A program made the position numbers and the translations under genes. A stretch of DNA of 50,000 nt, taken from Chrysomallon squamiferum. Taxonomy: Eukaryota; Mollusca; Gastropoda; Neomphalida; Peltospiridae. The notes under the pieces were generated by a model. It had not been told where the DNA came from. It did no database searches and worked only from the letters and a program-made list of their open reading frames with translations. The stretch covers positions 20,909,110 to 20,959,109 of the forward strand of contig CM022679.1 of the NCBI GenBank assembly GCA_012295275.1. Direction: 5' to 3'. Each line of letters opens with the position of its first letter. Positions within the stretch are counted from its first letter, which is position 1. This document shows positions 26,801-39,311 of the stretch, one piece after another.

Positions 26801-29800
26801 TATATATCATATAATTGTAATTTATTAAGAGAAATCATTCATTTCTGTAACTAATATATGAAAAAATGTATTTAAAAAATTATTATTATTATTATTATTA
26901 TTTTAAAATTGTTTTAGGAGTATGATTTCCATGTACGATGGCCGACTGTCAAACTGCTGACAGTTTTGTTGACTAACAAGGGAAAAGATCTGCAGGAGTG
27001 CATCCTTGTCAGTCCAATGGGCGTGTCCAAGTTGATGGATCTCTTGTCAGACAGCAGGGAAATAATCAGAAATGACGTAAGTTTTATTAGTTTCAAAATG
27101 TCTCAGGTACTTTTATTATTATAGTTTTCTGACAGTTTAAATAATTTTATGATCTGTAGTTGTACCTATTTTATGTAATATTTAATTTATTGTCTTCAGA
27201 GACAGAGCAATAACATAGACAGATTTGGTAAAGGTTGTGAAATATTCTTAGAACAAATTTACAATAAAAAAAAAAAAAAAAAAAAAATATTTCGGTACTT
27301 TGTTGGGTTTGTGTTTACAAACTCATCATGGTTGTTGTTTTGGTGTCCTCCCATTAAATAAATAATTCTTTGTTTGATCAAACATTTAATAAACATGCAT
27401 ACAGACATGTCAGTATTTTTTCATGTGTTTAAAATATGTATGTGTGTGTGTGTGTATATTTATTTCTGTCTATCTGTATATTTTGTTTCCTTTTCAGGCA
27501 CTGTTACTTCTCATACAATTGACAAAAGGAAATGCAAACATTCAGAAAATAGTAGCTTTTGAAAATGCCTTTGAAAGATTGCTGGACATCATTAAAGATG
27601 AAGGAAGCAGTGATGGAGGTAAAATTAAATGTATTAATTATTTTTGTGGCTTTTTGTTGAAACACTTGGACTAAAATTCAGTTTCATTATGATATTTATA
27701 TCTATATAATTGTGTGATCATATAATCCTTCTTTTTTCATTTTCATATTATATTTCATTTATTTATTTATTTATTTTATTTTTAAATTTTTTTTTTTTTT
27801 TTATTGTTTTACCACATTTTATTAAGTATGAAATATCTGGCATTGATAAATTTCTGTAGGTCACATACAGTTTACACATTTTGATTGTTGAGAATTTGAT
27901 GAAATTAATATTTGCATAAATAATCTATAAAAAAATTATCAACTGAATTGTGTTAAATTATTGTTTAAATTACCATATCTGTTATTTTTATATTTATCTG
28001 ATTTGTATACAAATTTGTATGTATGTATGTTATTTTAAAATATTATGGGTAAGTGGGTTTATAAATCTTTATTTGAATTTTATGTCTTTGTATATTAAAA
28101 TATATATGATTTTTTTTTTGTGTTTTTAGGAATCGTGGTAGAAGATTGCCTTTTGCTGCTTCTGAACCTGCTGAAGAACAACATATCAAACCAGAACTTT
28201 TTCAAAGAAGGAAGTTTCATCCAGCGACTGGCTCTCTTCTTTGACTTGGATTCAACTGAACAGCACACGCAAGGTGGATGGTCAGCTCAGAAAGTCACAA
28301 ACATTCACCTCATGTTACAGGTAAATTGTGGCAGAGTCTTGCCTGTAGATTACAGTTCATAAAGACTGCTTAATATGTGACTATAGAGAAGCTGAGTAAT
28401 TGAACTATGAAGGCATATATTATTTATAGATAACAGTTAAAAAAAATCACTTGATATGTCATTATATGACTAGAAGTAAGTTGAGCAATGATGATCTGAA
28501 CCCATGGATTAAAGCTGTTTTGTTACTTTAAAATACTGTTATTGATATTTAACCCATTGAACCCAAGTGGTTCCAGTGTTAAACAGAACAAAAATGTTCA
28601 AACCTGATGGGTTAACATTTTTATCATCACTAGTTGTTTTTATTAATAATGCCGTCCTCTTTAGATATTCTGTCAGTCAGCTTGTAGAAACCAAAAATGG
28701 TTATTAAAGTTTTCTATCATTTTGCTTGGGAAGCTCAGAGTACAAAGGGTTAAAGTTGTATTGAATATTTTAGTGACAAGATGGTGGTGCTTAGAAGTAG
28801 TGTATCTGACATAAACAGTGATGTGTCAAGTGTTAAGATAGTATTGTATCAGAAATTAAAGTGTTGTATCAGGTGTTAAAATAGTAGTGTATCAGGTGTT
28901 AAAATAGTAATGTATCAGCTGTTAAAATAGCCTTGTGTCACATGTTAACATAGTATTGTATTAAATATTAAGATACCTTTATATCAGATGTTAATGTAGA
29001 GTTGTATTAGGTGTTAAACTAATTTCTATCAGGTGTTAAATTAATTTGTATCAGGTGTTAATGTATCAACTGTTAAAATAGACTTGTAACAGATGTTAAA
29101 ATAATATATTAGCTGTTAAGATAGTGTTGTATCAGAATTTAGCTAGTATTGTATCATTATTTACAAATTTTAATCAGCTATTAACACAGTATTATATTAG
29201 ATATTAAAATAATTTTCTATCATATGTTAACATATTATTGTAACAAAGCTTCACTCACTGTTTTGCAGCTTGTTCGTACAATGGTTTCTCCAAACAACCC
29301 ACAACAGCAAACAACTTCGTGTCAGAAGGCAATGAACAACTGTGGTTTGTATTCACTTTATTTTAACACACACAAAAATTAATGTTTCAAGAAAGCTTTT
29401 TCCTTTAAACTTTTGTGTCAGAAAGGTGTATTAAAATCAGCATCATCAGTATCTTGAGGCTTTTTTGAAGTTATTTATTAGAATGTAAATATATATATTT
29501 ATAAATCACATTAATACTTATAATAAATACATTCCACTTGCCCTTCATAAAAAATATTCTCACCGCATATAGAAGTGTTAATGCATAACTAAATGTATAT
29601 TTATTTACATACATACATACATAAATACATACATACATACATACATTATATATATATTTATATAGTTATTAACTACAAATCTGAATGTTTGGTTTCAATG
29701 TTTAGGTCTTCTTCGTCAGTTATGTACAATATTAATGGCAAGTGGTGTCCCTGCAGATGTTCTTACTGAGGTTCGTACTCACCTTTATTCTACAAATTAT

Positions 29801-32800
29801 TTCTTATGTCAGTATGTTATTCACCACATTAAAAAACCAAATTCCCATATATAGCTGAGTTGCAACATAATAAGAAAATAATATAATTATTTTATGACAA
29901 AAAAACACATTATCTGGTATAAGTTTTGATACTTACCCTCTATATGACATCTGTGACATAAAAAAGGGCATATATTAATGAACATACATACTATATATTT
30001 CTTAAAAACAAAAGAAAAAGATTATGACAGCAGAAAATGTTTAATTCCTAATTATTTTTGAAAATTAAAAGGAGTAAATGTGTTGTATATAATTGTTAAG
30101 AACAATTTCTGTAGATACAAAACTGGATACAGTGTCATTAAAAACAACTAATTATGTAAGTGGAATTTTTAGTATTTTTTTAGTGTTGACAAAATTAACT
30201 TGGGTCACATAACTGTGGTGTTTGACTATTTTACTCTGGAGTTTGTTATTTGTAACCATATTTATTTATTTTTTGTAGAGACAGGATTTTTTCCCCCTCT
30301 GAATCAGTATACAATGGTTGGCATGAAATTTTAATTGTATATTGTATTCATTAATAAATGAAAAGATTAAAATGAGTTTATGTTTATATAATTTTTCAGA
30401 CAATTAACACTGTGTCGGAAGTTATCCGAGGCAATCCAGCAAATCAGGAGTATTTTGCATCAGTTCTAGCTCCATCAAATCCTCCAAGGTGAATATCTTC
30501 TGTATACCACATGCTGTAACCAAATATTAGCAAATCTTTGTTCTAGAACAGATATGTATTTAACATTCAACCTGTACTGTAAAGATTGTATCCCTGTTAA
30601 ACTATATTAGACTTCTTTTTCACCTGAAACCATTTCTTTCTTCTCTTTTTTAAAATTAAAATTTATTTATTTATTTATTTTGTTAGTTAATTTAACATGT
30701 GAAAGTATCTTTAATTTAGAACTAATAACTAACTAATCAAAATATGACATTGTGGTTGTGAAAATATTTTTAAAAATTGTTTATAGATTTTATTAAGGGA
30801 TAAATTTTTACTGAAACTGTTACTGGGTTGTAGAAAAAACAATAATAAACAGATTTTCAGTTTTCAAAACATTAAAATATTGATAAACTTTACAAGACAT
30901 ATGTTCCTTGTTTTCATTTAATGCTTATGACAGCCCTGTTTGAAGATAAATATATGTATGTATGTTTGAATAAATAGAGTTAGAAACTGTGTTTTTAACT
31001 TGCAGACCTGCTATTGTTGTCCTGTTGATGTCGATGGTAAATGAGAAACAGCCATTTGTACTGCGGTGTGCTGTGCTGTACTGTTTTCAGTCATTTCTGT
31101 ACAAAAACGAGGTTGGCCAGTCTCAGATAGTGCAGACTCTTTTACCTACAACAGCTGATGGTAGGTTTCAGCTTTAACAGTACAGTTAAAACAATGACAC
31201 ACTACATCTGTTTTATTCAAAATATATTATTCCTTCTTTTTTGATATTGTTTGTATCTTCTATTTAAAACAGTGAATTATTTTTTAACTTGTTTTTTTTT
31301 ATGGTGTCAAAATGTATTTATTTTGTTTTGTAATTGTTTTAACCAAACCAGTAGCCATATATGGTGTTTTTCTGTGCAAGTAATGACTAAAACAATTACT
31401 AATTTTCCTATATGTAAATAATAATTTATTTTCCTGTGTCAGATGTGACTTTCTGTTAAACTTCACTACTTTATGTCTTACATTGGTATTAACATATGTT
31501 ATGAATTATAATAAAAAGCATAGCCAGAATTAAACTCATAGTAGTTTTAGTTGTTCTTGATTTACACTAATTAAACAGTTTACTGAAAATATATGTATCT
31601 ATGTATGTATGAATGACTTAAGGTTTAGATAATATGACTACACACAGTAAAAAATGTACAGTAATGTTGATTTCATAAATATAGATGTCCAACCTATGTC
31701 CTAATCAACTTATGACCAATTGGCCAGAACATGGTCATAAGTTGATGGCTCTCTGTAATATTTTATTTTCCAGTGTACAAACACTTACTTATTTTTCTAT
31801 GAGCAAAACAACAAATTTCGTAACTGGAATTTTTTCTAAGCAAATGATGTAACATGATGATTTACTTTTGCACACAGTGAACACAATAACCGCTGGTCAG
31901 CTGCTGTGCGGAGGACTTTTCAGTGCAGATTCCCTGTCCAACTGGTTTGCAGCTGTTGCTATGCTGCATGCAGTGTTTGAGAACACAACTCAGAAAGAAC
32001 AGCTGCTGAGGGTGCAGCTGGCGACGAGTCTGGGGAATCCACCAGTGTCACTGCTGCAGCAGTGCTGCAACATGCTGGCACAGGTAGGTGAGGTTAGTCG
32101 TGTCAGATCCTTCTGTCTTTACTTAGTGTTGTTCTTACGAAGATTATTGTTATAAAAACAATATATATTAATATACTGTCGCTACAATTACCATAATAAA
32201 AACATACATTAATAGACAGCCACCACAGATATAATAACATTTAATAAAATATATTATAAAACAGTCACTGCAGTTGTCATAAAAATATATATTAACAGAC
32301 GGTCACTACAATTCTGTGACAGATGTCAGTAATGTGTATATTGCTGAAGAATTTTTATTAACATATCTTTTTATGTGAAAATAAGTTAATTGAAAAATTG
32401 CTATAGATTATATTTTTTCTAAAAGATATTTGTTTTCTTTATTTTCTTAATTGGAAGTGTCATTTTATTTCTAAAGGATAAAATTATAATTTAGTTTCTT
32501 TATTAATTACTGAGAGTAATTAGCATGTAAAAGATGATGGGGGCATTTTATATTTCTTCTGTACTTTTTTGAGGACTTTACAATTGTGTGTTTGTTTTCA
32601 ATGTGTTAATTTTGTGTTTCAGGGAGGCAAAGTTCAAACACAAATTGGTCTTCTGATGTTAATGTGTGGCTGGATGTCAAACTGTCCTATTGCAGTCAGT
32701 CATTTCTTATCTAACACTGCAAATGTGCCTTATGTATCCTTTCTACATGTATATATAAACCAAAACTGATGAAAATTAATATACTGGTCAATTTTTAATT

Positions 32801-35800
32801 TGGTTAATGATTGGCATAAATTTTCAACAGAGTTATAGACCTTTGCATAATACTCTCTTAATAATCTTATTCAGTTTTATTTATTTTATATTTTTAAAAT
32901 GAATTTAAAATAAAAGATATAATTGTCTTCTTTTTGTAACTTTAAAATAGCTGCATTCTGTAATTTATTTATTTATTTATTATTTAATTTATTTTTTATT
33001 TGTATTTATTTATTTAGATTTTTTTACCTTTTTCACATTTTGATGGGGTGGGATCAGAAAAAGTTAATAAAAACAAATGTTATTCAGCATGGCTATTAAG
33101 AGTTTTCTTTTATTTTCTGTATTAAAAAAGTCCATCACAGAAAAGTGTTTATTTATTTTTAATTTTTTAATTTTAATTTGTTTTTTTTTTGTTTTTTTAA
33201 ATTAATAATAACAAGCAGAGTGTAAAATAAACAGCTGTACTCTTACATTTCAATGTAAATACAATTTTAAAAGAGTTAAGAAATATTCTTTATATTATAT
33301 AATTTTATATTGTTTTCTTTAATTAAAATGGTCATTATATAGTAATTGTTGATATATATTTGGATAGTAATATATTGCATATTTGGGAAAAAAGTAACAA
33401 AAAACAAAAAGTTTCTGGATTGTTTTTTATCTTTATATATAAAATATTCCTTAACATAAAACAGCTGATATCTCAGGTGTGTGCATCAGATGGAGATGAA
33501 CAGGAATTGTTGATTCAAGGACTGTGTGCCTTCCTCCTAGGAATATGTATGATGTTCAATGATGACCAGAATGAATCATTTAAGAAGTAAACAGATTTCT
33601 TATTTACTTGCACTGGCGATAAAAAAAGTTGCATGTTAAAATAGTCAGATTGGTTTCTTTAGGATACATTCACAAAATTCTCAGAATCTTTTGATTAAAA
33701 ATACAGTCATACCCATCACTATGTCATTAATTAATTCTAAAAGGAGAGAAGTAATGTCTTAAAAATCCCTTACAGTTACAATGAACACTGTAAAACTAGT
33801 ATAAATACTCCTGAAACAATAAACATTAAAACTTTTGCCAAGCCAAAAAAACCCCACATAAAAACACACTTTATGATTTGCCCTTAAAAAGTCTGAATTA
33901 TGATGACAAACACCTTAAAATCAGAGTAAATATGAGAGTATGTGAAAGACTATAACTCATCAGGGCATCAAAATATTTATAGAATATTTTATTTTTTTAA
34001 AGAATTTGTAAAAAGTTTAAATGTATTTATTTCGTATCCTTTTATTACAACATAGATGAAGTTGCTAACAGATGTAATAACGGATGTAATGACATTCTCT
34101 GAACTGTAATTTACCCTAGAAGTGTTGTAATGGTGGATGTGATATAGTCTGAACTGACATAAAAGTGGGGTTTTACTGTATATTTTTTCTTTTGAAAAAA
34201 TCTGTTATTATTTTTTACTAATCTTCAGAGCATCACTAAGACAAGTGATAGAAAACCGGATAGGACTTGAAGTGTTTACTGACAAACTGTCCCAGGTCAG
34301 TAAAAATGAAAACTACACAAGAGCAGCCAAGAAGCCACATTTAAATCACAAACAGCCCAGTGAAGTTCTCTTTGATTACGAATTCACCAGACTGTACAAA
34401 GCTTTGGAAAGTGAGTTTATGTTTCTTTTAGCAGTTCTGTTTGTTACATGAAGCTGTTGAGTCACAACAGTTTTTTTTCATCTGAGTGATACTGAGTCAT
34501 ATGATACATCAGTTTAGGTTATTTCTCGTTCTGGACTTAACATCATCACGTATCTTGTTGATGTTATTTATTATTATTATTATTAATATTATTATTATTT
34601 TATTTTCTTACTTCATTATTAGCAAAGGCTGGGGAGGTTTCTGTTTTTTTAATTTTTGTTAAAGATAAAATAAAACTTTCACTTGGAAGCATACAAACTA
34701 TATTTTAGCTATGTATTAGGACAGTCACTCGTTTAGTGTAACTTCTTTGTTTTGATATACTAACATTGTCTCCTAATGCTTGGATAGTTAATAAATGATA
34801 AATGGTATTTTGACTTACAAAGTAATGTTTTATGTCTTAACCCTTTTGATGCATTGGCAAGATAGGTTTGAAGACTGACTTTGGCAAGATATCTCAACAT
34901 AACACTTTAGTTTAAGTTAAATCATTAATTTTACTTAAGTAATTTTTTCCAAAATATCTGGCTCTGGATAGTAGTTGGTGTGCCATAATTTGACATACAG
35001 TTGATGAGGCCCTGGGCAGTTTCACTGAGTTAATGTTTATATGCTATTTTGTGTAGGTGAAGTGTTACAAACTGTTTGCTCAGCTAACCACACCACAGAA
35101 GGTATGAAGAAAGCTGCAAGTATACAAGAACATGAAAATATAGTCGACCATTATAAAGAATTAATTAAACAGCAGGTAAGGCATATTTATGATCAACATT
35201 TCTTAACATATATACTTCTTAATAATTTGATTTTTGTCAATGATCATTTGATGTGACTGTGCCTATCTGACTTGTTATCCTTTACAACAAGTAATGTGCC
35301 ATTTTGTCATGTCAAATGTGCTGTCCAAATCCTTTTCATAAATCTAAAGTTGTTGAATGTTTTTGGGGTTTTTTTTTCAGGATCAAAAATTAGCCGATGC
35401 ATTAAGCAAACTAGAAGATTACAAATCTAAACATTCCATATCAGAGAAAAAGATTGTAGAGCTGGAGGATCAAGTGCAGCAACTAAAAGATCAGAACGCT
35501 CTTTATAAAATGAAGAAAGGTAACAGAAAAATAATCATTTTCAGTAGGCAAGACAGAGTAACTTAGTTTTATGGATTTGTGAGAGTGTGTGAGTGTGTGT
35601 GTGTGCATGTGTGTGCATGCATGCATGAGTGTTGGAATGGCTGTTATTGTCAAAGTGTTGTGTTTCAAGCTCAAACCCCACAAAAATTATTCCATTTAAT
35701 GAGAAAACAAAACTTGTAATTTTTTACTTTGATACAGAACTACAAACACAACAAGTATTAAAAATGTCAAATGAAAACATTTTGCTGAGCGAGAGGCATA

Positions 35801-38713
35801 AAAAGTAAGAATAATGTAAATCGTGCCAATAAATACTATGCAAAAGATGATTCCAATCATGTATATCAGCATTCATGGAACAGAGTTCTTCATTTGTTAT
35901 TACTTTATTAGAAGATAATTTAAAAGTAATTTTATGATTATTTTTATTATTATTTCAGTCTGTAATATATAAATATTTTATTTACAGGATCTCAAGTGAC
36001 ATCGAATGTTGTGCCACAGGATGAAAAGACAATAGAAGAAGTTACTGAATTACGCTTAGAAATTGAAAAGTTAGAGAAAACCATAAAACTCAGAGAGGAA
36101 GAAATAAACTCTTTAGTAAGAATTTTGTGTTTTAAACACACTCTGCATTCTTTGATAGAATATAAATATAACTGTCTGAATGGACTGATTAAAAACAGTG
36201 TTATGAACTTTTTGTCTGAAAATATTGTATTTTAAATACAGTATTCAGTTTTGTTTTTGTCATTTTCCCAGCATATTACCTTTTTTTTTTTTTTTCTCAC
36301 ACATTATCATCTGATCAACACAGTATTAATTTATAATTAATTACACTACATATTGGCAGAGGTTTTCTTCTCTTATTTTATCATAATATTTTGGTCTGAA
36401 AAAATTTACTATTAAAATTGTGAGTTGTTAAAAAAATACATATTATATAGTGTTATCCTTGTCCCATAGCTGTTCTAAATTATTTACCATCTGTGGGAAG
36501 GCACATGTAAATAATCTGTTTCTGCTAGTTGAAAAAGAAGAACACATCTTGAGACAACAGTAGTCTCTGTTGTTTCTTTCATTACATTTCTGAACTAGAA
36601 ATTTAAGATACATAGATTATAAAACATTAATGTATTTTTTTGTACTACTCATACCTGCCAGATGTATGAAATCTTATATCTGTATATATCAAAATTAGTT
36701 GGTGATTTTTTATAAAACAAAAATTTGTATATTTTGATGAGTGTAAAATGTAAGATGTTCTGTATTAATTTTTCAGAAGTCTGGAAATGTGAATTTTTTT
36801 ACGAAACAAAGTTTTGTATATTTTGATGAGTGTAAAATGTAAGATGTTCTGCATTCATTTTTCAGAAGTCTGGAAATGTTGTCAATGATGCAGGGGATGC
36901 AGCTAAACAGAATGACAAGTTTGTAACAAATGAAGAACAAAACATTGAGGTAGAAAATTTGAAAAAATCCATCTCTGAAAAGAATGATGAGATTAACAAG
37001 CTGAAATTGCAGTTAGATCAAGAAAAAGAAGAAAATGTGAGTTCATTTTATTTTTGATAACTACGTTGATGAATTTTTTATCATTATTTTAAAAAAAAAT
37101 GTAGTTATCAGTAACAAGGATTGTTTCCTAATTTTTATTATTAGCCCTTAAGAATTACTGTCAAAGAGAAATAATATATTGTTCTGTTCTGTTCATATAC
37201 TAGAAAATAAAATGAAAATGAAAAAAATAAAAAAAAATAAAAAAATCTATTTTACCATTTGTTTTCATCTTACTTTAATAAATTGTTTCATTCATTTCTT
37301 TTATTTCTTGTGAAAATAAAAATAAACAAATAAAGGAAAATTAAATAATAATAATTTTCTCAGTTAATAATAATAACAAAAAAAAAAGATTTCCTGGCAA
37401 CAGATAATTGTGTTGTCATAAATCTGATAAAAAGTTTACATTCTTGCATGAAAATATTCCAGGCTGTCAGTCCTTTAATTTGTACCAGTGTGACTGAATG
37501 TCAGATGAAACAGAAAATAAAATAATGATAGTAAAAAATAAAAATACTAATAAATGACATGTGAAAACTAAATTAAGTAAAAACAACAGGAAAAACATTA
37601 TTATTTATAAAAAACCCACAAGGTAACATGATTTTGAAAATATATGAATTTTTTCTGTTGACAACAGAAAAAGAAACTTGAAGATGTGAATGGTTCTAAC
37701 ACACAAGACAAATTGAACTCAGTCACAGAAGAGAAAACATCACTGCAAGAGAGATTAAAAAAGTCAAATGAAGAAAATCTAAATCTCATGGAAAAAATTA
37801 GGGTATGTTTTCTGTAGAATGTATTTGTAAAACTGTTAAGATTTGAATTACTGAAATGAATAAGCTAAGTCAGTTATTTTGATGTTTTTGAGACAAGTAG
37901 AGACAAAACTTTACACAGAGAACACTCCGTTATTAAATATTAAAATGTTATGACCAGTATTTCTTGTTTTTAAATTGCATACATTTTATTTTTATCTGGT
38001 TGATGACAATTTGCTAATATAGTAATAGGTTTTTAAGTGATTTATGATATATGTAAATATTGACTTGTTAATTAAATCTGTGGATAATTTAGATTTGTAA
38101 TATCACTGTTTAATTATTTATTATTATTTAAAAGTCCTATTTTGTTATTTGACAAACTTAATGAATTTATTTTTATGCATAATTATTCTATTTATAAAAA
38201 AGCTCTAATGTTTATGTCACAGTGTGTGTGGATAAAAAAATTAAATAAAATAAATAAAAAAACAATAAATGCAATATTTCCTGAATAATCCAACTAAATA
38301 CAGGTACCAGTAAAATTGTTGGTTTCTTTATGACTCAGAGGATTTAAAGGTAAAAAATAAATAAATAAATAAATAAAATGAAGAAAAATATTTCACCAAA
38401 ATCTTTACAAGAACTTTTTTTTTCAATGAGGTGGTGAATTATTAATTTACTTTGAGTATGTAATGATCATTCATTAAATGACATTCATTAATTAAGTTTT
38501 GTACGTGTAATTGGTTAGAAACTGGAAGAGGAAAACGAAGCAAAACAAGATGAAATTCAGTCTGTTAAAAATGATTTAGAAACTATCAAGAAAGAACAGG
38601 ATGATCTTCTAGTGTTATTGGCCGACCAAGATGCTAAGATTGATAGTTATAAAAAGAAGTTAAAAGAACTGGGACAGGAGGTGGGTTTATTAATAAAAAA
38701 TAAAATACATATA

Positions 38714-38752
<39 letters not shown>

Positions 38753-39311
38753 TTGTTATGTATCTGTTATAAGGTGTTAGATGTTTTTTTTTTATGTTTT
38801 ACTGTAATGAAGGTATTTGTATTCTAAAAGCATCATTTTTAATATTTTATGATCAGTTAACATCATTACTATACTGTGCTTTTTTCAGTATTTTTATTAC
38901 ATTTTACTAATTACTGTTACAGCTTTATTGTATATTGTTATATAATGCATTCTATTATTTTAATGTAATTTAAAGTTCTAGTGTTTTAAGTGTATTGTAA
39001 TTCATTATTACTATCTTATTTGAATGCAGTTTGTTATATTATTACTTTAGTGTAAGTTATTGTCTTTTGAGTATATTTAGCTACAATATTAAAAGTTAGC
39101 TAAATTTTTATTATTGTAAGTATATTTTATTGTTTTAGATTCATTCTCCTGTTCTGATGAATTTCCATTACATTTCTTTTTTATTACAACTTCTGTCGGT
39201 TTCTGTCTTAAAATATACTTCATTGTTTTGCATTTTTCACAGATTGAGGAGGAGGAGGATGATGATGACGATGATGATGAAGAAAAAACAGAAGATACAG
39301 AAGATGCGTGA
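23867..39311 (+). CDS. USO1: USO1 / p115 general vesicular transport factor
   Basis: Golgi tethering protein. It links COPI/COPII vesicles to cis-Golgi through Rab1, GM130/giantin and SNAREs. Exons: 23867-23932, 24408-24494, 24915-24979, 25468-25541, 25975-26078, 26918-27076, 27498-27618, 28130-28320, 29269-29344, 29706-29770, 30400-30488, 31006-31160, 31878-32083, 32623-32733, 33465-33586, 34229-34410, 35057-35175, 35381-35519, 35988-36115, 36866-37036, 37668-37802, 38519-38680, 39243-39311. All junctions are GT-AG and in phase, giving 931 aa (human 962). The armadillo-like head spans about 1-630 with conserved SSTLLDDRR, FHVRWP, LVSPMGVS, KIVAFENAFERLLDI, SNPPRPAIVVLLMSM and SLLQQC. The coiled-coil tail spans about 640-905, starting with EHENIVDHYKELI and including KKEQDDLLVLLADQD. 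An acidic tail at 910-931 (EEEE then seven D) is the golgin-binding end. A further coiled-coil-like exon at 35738-35804 does not fit the frame and is left out of this model. Confidence 0.96.
26879..26903. repeat. (ATT)n before USO1 exon 6
   Basis: About eight ATT units, 15 bp upstream of the splice acceptor at 26917. Confidence 0.9.
27268..27288. repeat. Poly-A tract in USO1 intron 6
   Basis: A run of about 20 A residues. No element body was recognised upstream. Confidence 0.8.
28800..29245. repeat. Degenerate minisatellite in USO1 intron 8
   Basis: Repeating unit of roughly 20-27 bp with consensus close to GTATCAGGTGTTAAAATAGT. Some 16-18 diverged copies run from about 28800 to within 25 bp of the acceptor of the exon at 29269. 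The best preserved copies are at about 28865-28930, and the units decay towards both ends. Confidence 0.85.
29607..29646. repeat. (ATAC)n microsatellite in USO1 intron 9
   Basis: About ten ATAC units with one AAAT interruption, 60 bp before the next acceptor. Confidence 0.93.
31704..31746. repeat. Perfect 15-bp inverted repeat in USO1 intron 12
   Basis: ATCAACTTATGACCA (31704-31718) and its exact reverse complement (31732-31746) are separated by 13 bp. Together with the flanking CTCTCTGTA it resembles the subterminal part of a mariner-type MITE of the 'acttacgac' type. A second terminus was not found. Confidence 0.6.
32155..32325. repeat. Degenerate about 45-bp tandem repeat in USO1 intron 13
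   Basis: Four diverged copies of a unit reading roughly ATATATTAA(C/T)AGAC(A/G)GTCACTACA(G/A)TT followed by CATAATAA. No coding potential. Confidence 0.65.
33704..34178. mobile_element. Candidate TA-flanked MITE in USO1 intron 15
   Basis: The left end begins CAGTCATACCC. The reverse complement of the right end begins CAGTAAAACCCC, and both continue to a shared ATGTCA at the same distance. TA dinucleotides flank both ends (33702-33703 and 34179-34180), the target-site pattern of Tc1/mariner/pogo elements. Length is 475 bp with no transposase frame, so it would be non-autonomous. The ends match at only about 70 percent, so the call is tentative. Confidence 0.55.
35738..35804 (+). other. Candidate USO1 exon that breaks the reading frame
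   Basis: 67-nt segment with a pyrimidine-rich acceptor ending GATACAG and a strong donor AA|GTAAGA. It is entered in phase from the exon ending at 35519 and encodes about 22 coiled-coil-like residues starting ELQTQQVLKMSNEN. This resembles the LQT...QQV region that follows the same position in human p115. Splicing on to the exon at 35988 shifts the frame and reaches TGA at 36022. Skipping it keeps the frame. It is either a frame-breaking (poison) cassette exon or a true exon carrying one extra A in the run 35800-35804. Confidence 0.6.
36700..36877. repeat. 89-bp tandem duplication spanning a USO1 splice acceptor
   Basis: Two adjacent copies, offset by exactly 89 bp over most of their length. 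Each contains TTTTGATGAGTGTAAAATG, a TTTTTCAG acceptor and AAGTCTGGAAATG, the first bases of the exon. AGs fall at 36775-36776 and 36864-36865. Only the downstream acceptor gives an open exon (36866-37036). The upstream one reads into TAA after about 21 codons. Confidence 0.9.
38708..38750. repeat. (TA)n microsatellite in USO1 last intron
   Basis: About 20 TA units shortly after the donor at 38681. Confidence 0.95.

Noticed and set aside
28800-29245. CRISPR-like spaced repeats
   Set aside because: Units are contiguous and degenerate without unique spacers, inside an intron of an animal gene: a minisatellite.
36777-36843. Upstream USO1 acceptor as the true start of the exon
   Set aside because: It reads into TAA after about 21 codons; the downstream duplicate gives an open exon in the right phase.
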